The notes beneath the pieces were generated by a model. That model was not told the DNA's origin. It ran no database searches and saw only the letters and a list, made by a program, of their open reading frames with translations. A stretch of DNA of 54,808 bases from Frigoribacterium sp. (GTDB taxonomy: Bacteria; Actinomycetota; Actinomycetes; Actinomycetales; Microbacteriaceae), in contig JANYEI010000117.1 of assembly GCA_025363205.1 (NCBI GenBank), forward strand, positions 1-54,808. Reading direction: 5' to 3'. Positions 8,567 through 17,768 of this stretch are shown here, piece by piece (within the stretch, counting starts at the first letter, position 1; each line of letters starts with the position of its first letter). The position numbers and the translations under genes are program-made.

Positions 8567-10327
8567 TTACGTGCGCCCTGAGGAACGCAGCCACACCGCA
8601 GTGTCACCCGGAAGCTGCCGCGCGTCGAACTCCTCGGAGGCTACTATGACGTCGCCAGCGGGCAACTGCACTGGAACATCGCCGGTGTTGGCGATCACGG
8701 TGACGGGGCCGTTGCGGAAGGCGACGACGGCATCCGGGTAGCCAGTCAGCCACTCGATGTCGCCGAGTCCGAGCTCTGCGCTCGACCGTGCAGCCAGCAG
8801 GGTGCGGTAAAGCTCGAGCGTCGAGCCGGGCAAGCCACGCTGCGCGTCGCGAGCGTAGGCCGACCAGTCTTCCGGCTGCGGGAGCCAGCTTTTACCGCTC
8901 GTGCCGAAGCCGTATGATGGCGACTCCGCCTCCCAGGGGATCGGCACTCGGCATCCATCGCGCCCATAGCGCTCACCGCTGGTTCGAAACCACGTGGGGT
9001 CCTGACGTGCCTCGTCGGGGAGATCGATGACCTCGGGTAGCCCCAGTTCTTCGCCCTGGTAGATGTAGGCACTGCCGGGCAGTGCGAGCATGAGCGTGGT
9101 CGCCGCGCGCGCACGGCGCAGTCCAAGAGAACGTAACGGCTGACCGGGGGATCGCGGACCAATGCCGTGCCCTTGTGGGTTCTCGGCCGTGACTGCGAGA
9201 CGCGAAGCGTGACGGACCACATCGTGGTTGGAGAGCACCCAGGTGCTCGGTGCGCCGACACCGGTGAAGGCGGCAAGCGAGGCGTTGATGGTCGCCCGCA
9301 TGGATGGGCCACTCCAGGGAGTCTCGAGGTAGGAAAAGTTGAATGCCTGCTGCATCTCGTCGGGGCGTACCCAGTGCGCGAGCTTGTCGAGCGGCTCGAC
9401 CCAGGCCTCGGCGCAGAGCACACGATCGCCCTCGTATTCCTCGAGTACAGAGTGCCAGTCGCGGTAGATCTCGTGCACGCCTTCTTGCGCCCAATACGGC
9501 GGCGTGGTTTCGGACCCTCCGAGGTGGGCGTCGATTTCTGGCTCAAGCCCGAGGCTGCCGCCTCCGCCCATACTGCCGCCGCCGGGCGCTGGCGTGTAAT
9601 CGGGAAGGCCGGCCGCCTTGATCAGGCCGTGCGCGACGTCCACTCTGAAGCCGTCGACGCCACGGTCGAGCCAGAAGCGCAGGATGTGGCGGAACTGCTC
9701 GCGAATCCACGGGTTTTGCCAGTCGAAGTCGGGTTGCGACGCGTCGAAGAGGTGAAGGTACCACTGGCCCGGGGTGCCGTCGGCGTTGGTGATGCGGCTC
9801 CAGGCCGGACCGCCGAAGACGGATTCCCAGTTGTTGGGTGGCAGCTCGCCGTCGACGCCCGCGCCGTCGCGGAATAGGTAACGTCCTCGTTCGGGGCTTC
9901 CCTCCGGCGAGGCGAGTGCGGCTTGGAACCATGCATGCTGATCTGAGGAGTGATTGGGCACCAGGTCAACAATGAGCTTGAGCCCGAGTTCGTGCACGCG
10001 CTTCTCGAGTGCGTCGAAGTCGGCGAGGGTGCCGAAGATCGGGTCGACGTCGCAATAGTCGGCCACGTCGTATCCCGCGTCCTTCTGCGGCGACGTATAA
10101 AAGGGCGAGAGCCAGATTGCATCCACCCCGAGCTCGACGAGCGCGGGTAGGCGCTCGGTGATCCCGATGAGGTCGCCAAGGCCGTCGTCTCCCATGCCGT
10201 CGGCGAAGGAGCGAGGGTAAATCTGGTAGATCACGGCGGAGCGCCACCACTCGCTTCCGGAGGCGCTGGAGAGTGTGACGGTCTCGGTTGAGGGCGCGGG
10301 GGATCCCTGCAGAATGTCGAGGCTCAT
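8567..10327 (-). CDS. GH13 alpha-glucosidase
   Basis: A 586-residue cytoplasmic glycoside hydrolase family 13 enzyme of the oligo-1,6-glucosidase/alpha-glucosidase kind. After a ~25-residue lead, the (beta/alpha)8 barrel starts at WWRSAVIYQIYPRSFADG. The conserved regions are DLVPNHSSDQHAWF, GFRVDVAHGL (nucleophile Asp), CAEAWVEP (acid/base Glu) and LSNHDVVRH (stabilising Asp). It would release glucose from maltodextrins, isomaltose-type sugars or sucrose-like glucosides; specificity cannot be set by eye. It is divergent from a second GH13 gene with a LacI-type palindrome between them, which suggests joint sugar-responsive control. Confidence 0.92.
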   Translation of the reverse strand: MSLDILQGSPAPSTETVTLSSASGSEWWRSAVIYQIYPRSFADGMGDDGLGDLIGITERLPALVELGVDAIWLSPFYTSPQKDAGYDVADYCDVDPIFGTLADFDALEKRVHELGLKLIVDLVPNHSSDQHAWFQAALASPEGSPERGRYLFRDGAGVDGELPPNNWESVFGGPAWSRITNADGTPGQWYLHLFDASQPDFDWQNPWIREQFRHILRFWLDRGVDGFRVDVAHGLIKAAGLPDYTPAPGGGSMGGGGSLGLEPEIDAHLGGSETTPPYWAQEGVHEIYRDWHSVLEEYEGDRVLCAEAWVEPLDKLAHWVRPDEMQQAFNFSYLETPWSGPSMRATINASLAAFTGVGAPSTWVLSNHDVVRHASRLAVTAENPQGHGIGPRSPGQPLRSLGLRRARAATTLMLALPGSAYIYQGEELGLPEVIDLPDEARQDPTWFRTSGERYGRDGCRVPIPWEAESPSYGFGTSGKSWLPQPEDWSAYARDAQRGLPGSTLELYRTLLAARSSAELGLGDIEWLTGYPDAVVAFRNGPVTVIANTGDVPVQLPAGDVIVASEEFDARQLPGDTAVWLRSSGRT

Positions 10328-10357
10328 GCGAAAACCCTATTGCATTCCCGCAAGACG

Positions 10358-10369
10358 GGAAGCGCTTCC
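10358..10369. promoter_or_regulatory. LacI/CcpA-type operator palindrome
   Basis: GGAAGCGCTTCC is a perfect 12-bp palindrome with the central CG typical of LacI-family operators. It lies 31 bp upstream of the minus-strand alpha-glucosidase start and 98 bp upstream of the plus-strand GH13 start, so one bound dimer could control both. The candidate regulator is the LacI gene at 4888-5907. Confidence 0.75.
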
Positions 10370-10466
10370 ACTACTGGCATAATTCGGATGCGACGCTGCT
10401 TCTGCAGTTCCTGCACCGACCTGCCGGGCGCAACGGCCCTCCGCGTCGCACAAAATAAGGATCACC

Positions 10467-12341
10467 ATGGGCATCGTGCACGAGCCGCATCACGACGGTT
10501 CCCCCCTCTACGTCTCCCATGCCGCGCCCCGACTTGGCGATCACGTGCGAGTTCGCGTGCGGATCCCGTCAGATTTCGGTCCGATCGATATCGTGCGCAC
10601 GCGCTCCAATCCCAATCATGAACCGCGGTTCACCGTGGCATCCCCCGTGGCGAGGGTCGAGGGGTGGGACTGGTGGGAAGCGGAGATCGAAGTGGAGAAC
10701 CTGACCCACGGCTACCGCTTTCTCTTCACACTCGCCGACGGGTCGAGCTGTTGGCTCAACGCCACGGGATTTCACACGATCGAGACTCTCGACTCGGAGG
10801 ACTTCAAGATCCTCGCCCACCCCGCGCCGCCGGAATGGGCGAAGGCCAGCGTGATGTACCAGGTGTTCCCAGACCGATTCGCCCGATCTGCGGATGCCGC
10901 GGGCCGTGTGCTTCCGGCCTGGGCTGAGCAGGCGAAGTGGAGCGATCCGGTGACGCACGTCGGGCCGCACACGGCGACCCAGTTTTACGGTGGCGATCTG
11001 AAGGGTATTGAGCAGCACCTCGATCACCTAGAGCGTCTCGGCGTCACCATGCTCTACCTCACCCCGGTGTTCCCGGCGCAATCCAATCATCGCTACGACG
11101 CGCTCTCCTTCGATGAGGTCGATCCAATGCTTGGCGGGGATGCGGCGCTCATCTCTCTGGTGGAGGCAGCGCATGCTCGGGGTCTCACGGTGATCGGAGA
11201 CCTCACCTCAAACCACAGTGGCGACGCACACGAGTGGTTCACGGCATCCCACCTCACGCCCGGCACTCCCGAGAGCGCCTTCTACTACTGGCTGGATGCC
11301 GAGCAGCGCGACTACGCATCGTGGCTGGGCGTGCCGAGCCTTCCTAAGTTCAACTGGAACTCGCCCGAACTTCGAGCCCGCTTCATCGAGGGACCGGACT
11401 CCATCGTGGCGAAGTGGCTTAAGCCCCCCTATTCGCTCGACGGCTGGCGCATCGACGTGGCGAATATGACGGGACGCCATCTGACCGACGATCTCAATGC
11501 AGAAGTGCGGGGCATCATCCGACGCACAATGATCGACATCAACCCCGACACGATCCTGCTCGGCGAATCGACCAACGACGCAACGAGCGATTTTCAGGGT
11601 GACGCATGGCACGGGGCGATGACCTATGCCAACTTCACCCGACCGGTATGGGGCTGGCTGTCGACCAAGGACCGCGAATCGTCGTATTTCGGTTTGCCCT
11701 TCGGCACCATCCCGTCCTACTCCGGTGAACAGGTCTTTGCGGCGCATCGTCAGTTTGCGCACGGCTTTCCCTGGCGTGTGCAACTGAGCACGATGAATGC
11801 TCTCGACACGCATGACACCCCGCGCTTTCTCACGCACGCGATCGACGGCGCCCAGCCGGTGGCTGTCGGGCTGTCAATGACAATGCCGGGCATCCCCGTG
11901 GTCTTCGCCGGCGACGAGTTCGGCCTGGTCGGTGACGACGGGGAGCACTCCCGAACGCCGATGCCGTGGAGCGAGGTGGATGCCGCGGCCCCCACGATCG
12001 ACCTCTATTCAGATCTCGTTCACCTGCGCACCGGACATCCGGCACTCAACGGTGGTGGCATGCGCTGGCTGCATGTCGGGCGAGAGGTACTGGTATTCAT
12101 CCGAGAGACAGCAGAGGAGTCGATCCTCGTGATCGCCGCCCGGGGCGCCTATGACACCTCGCTGCCCGCGTATGCCTTCGCCGGCATACCGCGGTCGCTC
12201 TATGGGACCGCGACGGTCGAACGCGGCGGGGCCGGTATCCGCCTGTGGGGAAGCGGTCCGTCGTTCAGTGCGTTCGCGCTGCCCGGCGTCGCGCTGCCCG
12301 ACTTCGCGGCGACGGGAACGGCGCGTGAACTCAAGCCGTAA
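10467..12341 (+). CDS. GH13 maltodextrin glucosidase / neopullulanase-like
   Basis: A 624-residue GH13 enzyme with an N-terminal beta-sandwich-like region (~1-120), common in neopullulanase/cyclomaltodextrinase and maltodextrin glucosidases. The barrel begins at ASVMYQVFPDRFARS. Active-site regions are DLTSNHSGDAHEWF, DGWRIDVANMTGRH (nucleophile Asp), ILLGESTNDAT (acid/base Glu) and LDTHDTPRFLTH. It likely hydrolyses short linear or cyclic maltodextrins in the cytoplasm. ATG at 10467 follows AAGGA. It pairs with the divergent alpha-glucosidase as a small maltodextrin-use unit; no transporter is adjacent. Confidence 0.9.
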   Translation: MGIVHEPHHDGSPLYVSHAAPRLGDHVRVRVRIPSDFGPIDIVRTRSNPNHEPRFTVASPVARVEGWDWWEAEIEVENLTHGYRFLFTLADGSSCWLNATGFHTIETLDSEDFKILAHPAPPEWAKASVMYQVFPDRFARSADAAGRVLPAWAEQAKWSDPVTHVGPHTATQFYGGDLKGIEQHLDHLERLGVTMLYLTPVFPAQSNHRYDALSFDEVDPMLGGDAALISLVEAAHARGLTVIGDLTSNHSGDAHEWFTASHLTPGTPESAFYYWLDAEQRDYASWLGVPSLPKFNWNSPELRARFIEGPDSIVAKWLKPPYSLDGWRIDVANMTGRHLTDDLNAEVRGIIRRTMIDINPDTILLGESTNDATSDFQGDAWHGAMTYANFTRPVWGWLSTKDRESSYFGLPFGTIPSYSGEQVFAAHRQFAHGFPWRVQLSTMNALDTHDTPRFLTHAIDGAQPVAVGLSMTMPGIPVVFAGDEFGLVGDDGEHSRTPMPWSEVDAAAPTIDLYSDLVHLRTGHPALNGGGMRWLHVGREVLVFIRETAEESILVIAARGAYDTSLPAYAFAGIPRSLYGTATVERGGAGIRLWGSGPSFSAFALPGVALPDFAATGTARELKP

Positions 12342-12474
12342 CGTGCGCTCCGGCGTGTTAATCGTGGCTCGAACGGATGCTAGTCTCTTACGGTGCCAGA
12401 CGGCGCTGTGCAGTTTGCAGCGCCGCGCAATCGAGGTGGTTGGATAGGCGCAGTTGGTGTGATCATCAGGTCAC

Positions 12475-12546
<72 letters not shown>

Positions 12547-12574
12547 CTCGCAGCCCTTCATCGGGTGGCGTCCC

Positions 12575-12648
12575 GGCGGGGTAGCTCAGGTGGTTAGAGC
12601 ACACGGCTCATAATCGTGGTGTCGCGGGTTCAAGTCCCGCTCCCGCTA
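12575..12648 (+). tRNA. tRNA-Met (CAT)
   Basis: A 74-nt tRNA with acceptor GGCGGGG pairing with TCCCGCT (two G-T pairs), anticodon CAT and T arm GCGGGTTCAAGTCCCGC. The paired first acceptor position suggests the elongator type. Its 3' half is the attachment site of the island that follows: bases 12611-12650 recur exactly at 19848-19887. Confidence 0.95.
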
Positions 12649-12650
12649 CA
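12611..12650 (+). repeat. attL: 40-bp repeat within tRNA-Met
   Basis: The 40 bases from just after the anticodon to two bases past the discriminator are identical to 19848-19887, with flanking bases differing on both sides. This is the hallmark of site-specific integration into a tRNA 3' end by a tyrosine recombinase; the tRNA is regenerated intact. Confidence 0.9.
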
Positions 12651-12651
12651 G

Positions 12652-12981
12652 ATAAAGGCACTCTGAACACGTACTTGCGCGGAGCGGGCCGGTTTTGCTC
12701 GGACCTTAGGTGCCGACTTTCTGGACTCCGGTCTAGGTCTAGCTTTCACACAAGTGTCCGTTTTCCAGCACCCGGCTTGGCAGGGATCGGGTGTGCTGTG
12801 CCCATTCGTTGAAACCCAATGCACGCTGTTATTGCGTTAGAGGTAAGCGGGCGAAATCTCAACGGGCAGGGCTTACGGGAATCTTCAGGTCGGCCAGTTC
12901 ATTGAGGCCAGTGAACTCGGGGGAGTGTCTGTTGCACGTCCCATCTGGGCATCTCGACGTGGCTGAGGTTCTCAGTACGCT
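12652..12981. other. 330-bp spacer, no gene seen
   Basis: No open frame with a credible start, RBS or family match is visible here. The usual place of an integrase, next to the attachment site, is empty. Confidence 0.5.
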
Positions 12982-13523
12982 GTGACGATGGGAGTCCTTG
13001 TTTGGCTTAATCGCGTGAACTCCAATCACCCGTGGAGTCATAACGACTTTTACAGCCCGTGGGTGGTCCGGCAGGTCAGGTCGAGTGGAGCGCGAAACAT
13101 CCTTGATGTTGGTTGTGGGACTGGGAACCTCATCGCTCGACTGCTGCCGTGGGTGACGACGGTTTCGGGTGTGGAGCCGCACGAAGTAACAGGAAGTGTC
13201 GCAGCGGAACGATTTGCCGGAAATAAGGCCGTGACAATCCGGCTAGAGCCCTTCGCTCACCGCGGCTCGAGCGAAAAATACGGAGCGATCACCCTCGTCG
13301 CTGTCCTGCACCACCTTCCGCTTCATCAGGCGCTGAAAGATCTCGCTCTAGCCCTCAACCCCGGTGGTCGGCTTGTGATTTTGGGGTGTTACCGCGAGGC
13401 AACGCGAGTTGATCATTTACTTTCATTCGTAGCGCTTGTGTTAAATCCCGTGATGGGTTTGGTGAAGCATCCACGACGGGCTCCTACTGTTCCTGAGGGC
13501 ATGACCGCACCCACCGCACCCGC
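12982..13523 (+). pseudogene. SAM methyltransferase, 5' part (split by IS21)
   Basis: The N-terminal 180 codons of a class I S-adenosylmethionine methyltransferase. HPWSHNDFYSPWVVRQV precedes motif I ILDVGCGTGNLIARLLP (~residues 39-55), with an acidic residue in VSGVEPHEV and motif IV-like ITLVAVLHHLPLHQALKDL, then GGRLVILG. The GTG at 12982 and ATG at 12988 are both possible starts. An IS21-family element enters at CCCGC (13519-13523), and the frame then runs a few codons into the IS before a stop. Joining base 13523 to 17827 restores one open frame of 229 residues. The substrate is unknown. Confidence 0.85.
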
Positions 13524-13576
13524 TGTTGACGCCAACCGAAAATAGGGCCACTTCCGCCAACTGAAAACAGGGCCAC
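13524..13576 (+). repeat. left inverted repeat of outer IS21
   Basis: 53 bp matching the reverse complement of 17769-17821 at 47 of 53 positions by eye. It holds two sub-repeats, CGCCAACCGAAAATAGGG and CGCCAACTGAAAACAGGG, the presumed IstA binding sites. Confidence 0.9.
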
Positions 13577-13588
13577 GGTTGTGTGGTT

Positions 13589-14353
13589 CTAGTGTGCCTC
13601 AGATGTGACCGGTTGATGGTTTTTCAACCGATAACTGGTCCCCTTCAGGTTGAGGACATCGGCGTGGTGCACGATCCGGTCGATCATCGCTGAGGCGATT
13701 GTGAGGTCACCGAAGACATCACCCCAGCGGGCGAACGGCAGGTTGCTGGTCATGATCAGCGACGCATGTTCATACCGGCTGGAGACCAGTTGGAAGAACA
13801 GGTTTGCGGCGTCCTGGTCGAAGGGAATGTAACCGACCTCGTCCACGATCAGTAATGAGTACCGGCGCAACTTGGTGAGTTCTGCTGGTAGTTTCCCCCG
13901 CGAGTGTGCTTCTTGGAGCCGGGTCACCCATCCGGTTGCGGTATCGAATAAGACCCGGTGGCCAGCTTTGGCGGCTTTGATTCCGATGCCAACAGCGAGG
14001 TGTGTTTTGCCGGTTCCGGGAGGCCCGAGGAGAACAACATTCTTCCCCTCGGTCAGAAACACGCTGGTGCCCAAATGGGCGATCAGGTTCCGGTCGGCGG
14101 TCGGTTGGTGGTCGAAGTTGAAGTCCTCCAACGTCTTGTGCCCGGGGAACCGGGCGGCTTTGATGCGCAAGTTCGCCCCCGAGGCTTCCCGTTCGGAGAC
14201 CTCGTTGGAGAGCACGGCGGCTAAATATTCTTCGTGTGACCAGCCGGCGTCCCGGGCTTGGTCGCCGAGCCTGCGGAACGCGTCGCTGATGCGTGGGGCG
14301 CGAAGTGCGCGGGCGTAATACTCGATCTGTGAGGTAGTTTCTGTCCCGGTCAT
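13589..14353 (-). CDS. istB: IstB ATPase of outer IS21
   Basis: A 254-residue IS21 helper ATPase, a DnaC-like AAA+ protein that directs IstA transposase to targets. Walker A is GPPGTGKTHLAVGIG, Walker B is LLIVDEVGYIPFDQD, and sensor I sits in IMTSNLPFARWGDVF. The start at 14353 gives MTGTETTSQIEYYARAL, matching the inner copy's N-terminus; a longer open frame upstream is antisense noise from istA. The start overlaps the istA stop as ATGA, the usual translational coupling in this family. It appears intact although its istA partner is interrupted, so only trans action is possible. Confidence 0.93.
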   Translation of the reverse strand: MTGTETTSQIEYYARALRAPRISDAFRRLGDQARDAGWSHEEYLAAVLSNEVSEREASGANLRIKAARFPGHKTLEDFNFDHQPTADRNLIAHLGTSVFLTEGKNVVLLGPPGTGKTHLAVGIGIKAAKAGHRVLFDTATGWVTRLQEAHSRGKLPAELTKLRRYSLLIVDEVGYIPFDQDAANLFFQLVSSRYEHASLIMTSNLPFARWGDVFGDLTIASAMIDRIVHHADVLNLKGTSYRLKNHQPVTSEAH

Positions 14354-14879
14354 GAGGCCACCGCCCACGGTGCCGTGACGGTCTGAAAGTCGGGCTGCGC
14401 CTCGACTCCGAAGAGTTCGTCGTAGTGGGCGAGGGATGCCATTTCCACCACCGCAGCAACCGGTGGTCGTCGTCGGTGTTGGGCTTGGAACTGAGACCGG
14501 AGTTCCGCTGCACGCAGCACATGGGCGGGGTCCGTAACCGTCAGCTGGCGGGCCCACCGGCGTCGATGCTCGGCGATCAGAATTCCGTCGTGATGAACCG
14601 ACACCCTCTCAAGGCTTGCGGTGACTTCAACGAGGCGGCCGATCATGGTCGGATCGACGGAATAATCGTTGCTGAACGCGCGAACGTAGTAGTCGCGGGG
14701 CAGGCGAATACTGTTGCGGAACATCACCTCCGGTGCGACCGGCGGCAGGGCGCGCATTGCTGCCCGATCCGCCGCCACAAGGTCAGCTGGTCGTCCCCGC
14801 CGTGACCTGGAAAGCCGTGCGTTGGCGATCGGTAACCAGTCGGCCATCTGGGTGTTGAAATCCTCCGGGGACGTGAATA
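14350..14879 (-). pseudogene. istA: IstA transposase of outer IS21, C-terminal part
   Basis: The last ~176 codons of an IS21 transposase, beginning at FTSPEDFNTQMADWL and continuing through LPRDYYVRAFSNDYSVDP to the end. The matching N-terminal part is 17030-17753. Removing 14880-17029 rejoins an uninterrupted frame of 417 residues. The catalytic Asp/Asp/Glu residues are in the other fragment. Confidence 0.9.
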
Positions 14880-14897
14880 TGTCAGCGCTCTTCGAAA
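14880..14897 (+). repeat. left IR of inner IS21
   Basis: TGTCAGCGCTCTTCGAAA, exact inverted copy of 17007-17024; preceded by target duplication GAATA. Confidence 0.95.
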
Positions 14898-14949
14898 ACC
14901 AGTCCAATTTCGCTCTTTGAAAACCTTGCCACCCGGACACGATTGATGG

Positions 14950-16176
14950 GTGATCAGCTTGCAGGATTGGGCAGAGATTCGGCATCTTCACGGCAGTGAG
15001 GGCTTGTCGATTCGGTCGATAGCGAAACGGCTTGGAATGTCCAGGGAAGCGGTCGCGCGGGCTATCGCTTCGCAGTCCCCGCCAACTTATTCGAGACGGG
15101 TTGTGGTGTCGGCGTTCGACGCGTTCGAACTCCGGGTTCGCGGGTTGCTGGTGGAGTTTCCGGAGATGCCGGCGACCGTGCTCGCGGAGCGGGTTGGCTG
15201 GGTTGGTTCACCGTCGTGGTTTAGGAAAAGGGTCGCGTTGCTGCGTCCCGAGCTTGCTCCGAAGGATCCTGCTGACCGGTTGTCGTATTCGGCTGGAGAC
15301 CAGGTCCAGTGCGATTTGTGGTTCCCGCCGGTGAAGATCGAGATCGTGGCCGGGAAGCTGGCCAGCCCACCCGTGTTGGTGATGGTTGCCTCGTTCTCCC
15401 GCACGATCTGCGCGGTCATGATCCCGACGAGGACGACCCCGGACCTGCTCGCCGGAATGTGGTCCGTGCTCTCGGGCCAGCTCGGCGCGATCCCCAGGCG
15501 CCTCATCTGGGATAACGAGGCCGGCATCGGCCGGCGCAACCATCTCGCCGAAGGGGTCACCGGATTCGTCGGGATGCTGGGGACCAAGATCGTTCAGCTG
15601 AAGCCCTTCGATCCGGAATCGAAAGGCATCGTGGAGCGGGCGAACCAGTACTTGGAGACCTCGTTCCTGCCCGGACGCCACTTCAGATCACCAGCTGATT
15701 TCAATGCCCAGCTGGCCGGTTGGTTGCCGACGGCGAACGCGCGCACGGTCCGCCGGTTGGGCGCCAGGCCCACCGATCTGATCGCCCTGGACCGGGCGGC
15801 GATGAGCGCCCTGCCACCGGTCAGCCCGCAGTTCGGGTTCCAGACTCGGGTCCGGTTGCCCCGCGACTATTACGTCTCGGTGCTCGGCAATGATTACTCG
15901 GTCGATCCCGTCGGCATCGGCCGGATGGTGAGCGTTCACGCAGACCTTGCCCACGTCACCGTCACATTCGAGGGCCGGACGCTCGCCTGCCATGACCGGG
16001 TTTGGGGTTCCGGGCAGACCATCACCGACCCGGCCCATGTCACTGCTGCGGGCCGGATGCGCACCGCATTCCAAACCAGTCGCCCCGAAGCGATCGAACA
16101 CGACCTCGGACGAGATCTCGCCGACTACGACGCCGCGTTCGGGGTCGCCTTCCACGACAGCGGAGAGGTCGCCTGA
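14950..16176 (+). CDS. istA: IstA transposase of inner IS21
   Basis: A 408-residue IS21-family DDE transposase. An N-terminal helix-turn-helix (SIRSIAKRLGMSREAVARAI, ~22-41) precedes an integrase core. Catalytic residues lie in DQVQCDLWFP (first Asp), RLIWDNEAGIG (second Asp) and ESKGIVERANQYLE (Glu). The GTG start at 14950 gives MISLQDWAEIRHL, equivalent to MIKLDDWAEIRHL of the outer element. Its stop overlaps the istB start as TGATG. Confidence 0.95.
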   Translation: MISLQDWAEIRHLHGSEGLSIRSIAKRLGMSREAVARAIASQSPPTYSRRVVVSAFDAFELRVRGLLVEFPEMPATVLAERVGWVGSPSWFRKRVALLRPELAPKDPADRLSYSAGDQVQCDLWFPPVKIEIVAGKLASPPVLVMVASFSRTICAVMIPTRTTPDLLAGMWSVLSGQLGAIPRRLIWDNEAGIGRRNHLAEGVTGFVGMLGTKIVQLKPFDPESKGIVERANQYLETSFLPGRHFRSPADFNAQLAGWLPTANARTVRRLGARPTDLIALDRAAMSALPPVSPQFGFQTRVRLPRDYYVSVLGNDYSVDPVGIGRMVSVHADLAHVTVTFEGRTLACHDRVWGSGQTITDPAHVTAAGRMRTAFQTSRPEAIEHDLGRDLADYDAAFGVAFHDSGEVA

Positions 16177-16958
16177 TGGGCAACGACACCGCTTCCGAGA
16201 TCCAGTATTTCGCCCGCGCGATGAAAGCGCCCCGCATCGGTGAAGCCGCAACCCGCCTTGCCGGCCAGGCCCGCGACGCGGGCTGGACGCACGAGGAATA
16301 CCTGGCCGCGGTCCTCTCCCGCGAGGTCTCGGCCCGGGAGGCCTCCGGCGCGGAGCTCCGCATCCGGGCCGCCGGGTTCCCGGCCCGCAAATCGTTGGAA
16401 GAGTTCACCTTCGACCACCAGCCCGGGCTCAAACGCGACACCATCGCCCACCTCGGCACCGGGGTGTTCCTGACCGAGGCGAAGAACGTGGTCCTGTTAG
16501 GGCCTCCCGGGACGGGGAAAACGCATCTCGCGATCGGGCTCGGGATCAAAGCCGCCCATGCCGGCCACCGGGTGCTGTTCGCAACCGCAACCCAGTGGGT
16601 CGCCCGCCTCCAAGCCGCGCACCGAGCCGACCGGCTCCCTGGCGAACTGGAGCGGTTGCGGCGCTACGGGCTGATCATCGTCGATGAGGTTGGCTACATC
16701 CCCTTCGAGCAGGACGCCGCGAACCTGTTCTTCCAACTCGTCTCCTCCCGTTACGAACACGCGTCGCTGATCCTGACCTCGAACCTGCCCTTCGCCCGCT
16801 GGGGCGACGTCTTCGGCGACCAGGTCGTCGCCGCAGCGATGATCGACAGGATCGTCCACCACGCCGAAGTCATCACCCTGAAAGGCGCCTCATACCGGCT
16901 GAAAAACACCGGCATCAACACCACCAGCTTGACCAACACACAGAACCCGGCAGAATAG
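16176..16958 (+). CDS. istB: IstB ATPase of inner IS21
   Basis: A 260-residue AAA+ helper of IS21 transposition. Walker A GPPGTGKTHLAIGLG, Walker B LIIVDEVGYIPFEQD and SNLPFARWGDVFGDQ are all present. The ATG at 16176 overlaps the istA stop by one base and is chosen because it gives the family N-terminus (MGNDTASEIQYFARAM). It is clearly homologous to, but diverged from, the outer IstB. Confidence 0.95.
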   Translation: MGNDTASEIQYFARAMKAPRIGEAATRLAGQARDAGWTHEEYLAAVLSREVSAREASGAELRIRAAGFPARKSLEEFTFDHQPGLKRDTIAHLGTGVFLTEAKNVVLLGPPGTGKTHLAIGLGIKAAHAGHRVLFATATQWVARLQAAHRADRLPGELERLRRYGLIIVDEVGYIPFEQDAANLFFQLVSSRYEHASLILTSNLPFARWGDVFGDQVVAAAMIDRIVHHAEVITLKGASYRLKNTGINTTSLTNTQNPAE

Positions 16959-17006
16959 CCGCAACAACAAAGTGGCAAGGTTTTCAACGAGCGAAAACGG
17001 ACTCAC

Positions 17007-17024
17007 TTTCGAAGAGCGCTGACA
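17007..17024 (-). repeat. right IR of inner IS21
   Basis: Exact inverted copy of 14880-14897; followed by target duplication GAATA at 17025-17029. Confidence 0.95.
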
Positions 17025-17029
17025 GAATA

Positions 17030-17753
17030 CGCGCCCAGGCATGAAACGGCTGCGGAAGAACCGGTTCATCCGCTCCACCCCACCTTTGGATTCCGGGTCT
17101 CGGGCCTTCAACAGTTTGATTTCAGTGCCCAATGTTCCCGCGAACGCGGCGGCAGACTCGGTGAGTTTCCCGCGGCCGATGCCGGTCTCGTTATCCCACG
17201 TCAACCGGGCGGGCACCACCCCGGCCTGCTGGATGAGCGACCACATACCACCAAGCAAATCGAAAGTCGTTCGAGAGGGCAACATGCGGGACTGGAAGAA
17301 CCCCGAGTTGGTGGAAGTCATCACCAGCACCGGCGGGGCGGCAAACTGGTCATCGCCTAACGGCAGCAGTTCATGGGGGAACCAGAGGTCGCATTGGACT
17401 TGGAAACCGGGCGGGTGCACAAGCCGGTCGGCGGGGTCTGGCACCGCATACTCGGGTCGGATGCCGGCGACTTTGGCCCGGAACAGCGACTCCGATCCGG
17501 ACCAGCCCACACGCTCGGCAATCGTCGCGGCGGGCATCGTCGGCGTTGCCGCCAACAGCACCCGCACGCCAGCAGCATGCACGTCAAAGCTTGAGCCAGA
17601 TGCTGCTCGTTGATAGCCCGGTTTCCGGTCTTCAGCCAGAGCCCGATCGACGGTTCCCCGGGAAACTCCAACAAGTTGCGCGATAGCGCGTTTGGAGTGT
17701 TTACCGGTGGAAAACAGGTGGCGTATTTCTGCCCAATCATCCAATTTGATCAC
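17030..17753 (-). pseudogene. istA: IstA transposase of outer IS21, N-terminal part
   Basis: The first ~241 codons of the outer transposase. It begins MIKLDDWAEIRHLFSTGKHS with an HTH (SKRAIAQLVGVSRGTVDRAL), then FQVQCDLWFP, RLTWDNETGIG and ESKGGVERMNRFF carrying the catalytic Asp, Asp and Glu. The frame is broken at the GAATA target site by the inner element. Any product would lack the C-terminal beta-barrel region and so is probably inactive. Confidence 0.92.
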
Positions 17754-17768
17754 CTTCCATGATGGTTG

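Larger units (their letters stand above)
14880..17024 (+). mobile_element. inner IS21-family element, apparently intact
   Basis: A complete 2,145-bp IS21-family element inserted in the istA of the outer element. Perfect 18-bp terminal inverted repeats are TGTCAGCGCTCTTCGAAA at 14880-14897 and its complement at 17007-17024. They are flanked by the 5-bp target duplication GAATA (14875-14879 and 17025-17029). A second, imperfect inverted pair lies inside (GAAAACCTTGCCAC near 14919-14932 and GTGGCAAGGTTTTC near 16972-16985). Both istA and istB are open, so it may still be mobile. It is a different IS21 lineage from its host element. Confidence 0.95.

Noticed and set aside
14354-14557. N-terminal extension of the outer IstB
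   Set aside because: The segment is antisense-like translation of the istA end; ATG 14353 overlaps the istA stop as usual in IS21.
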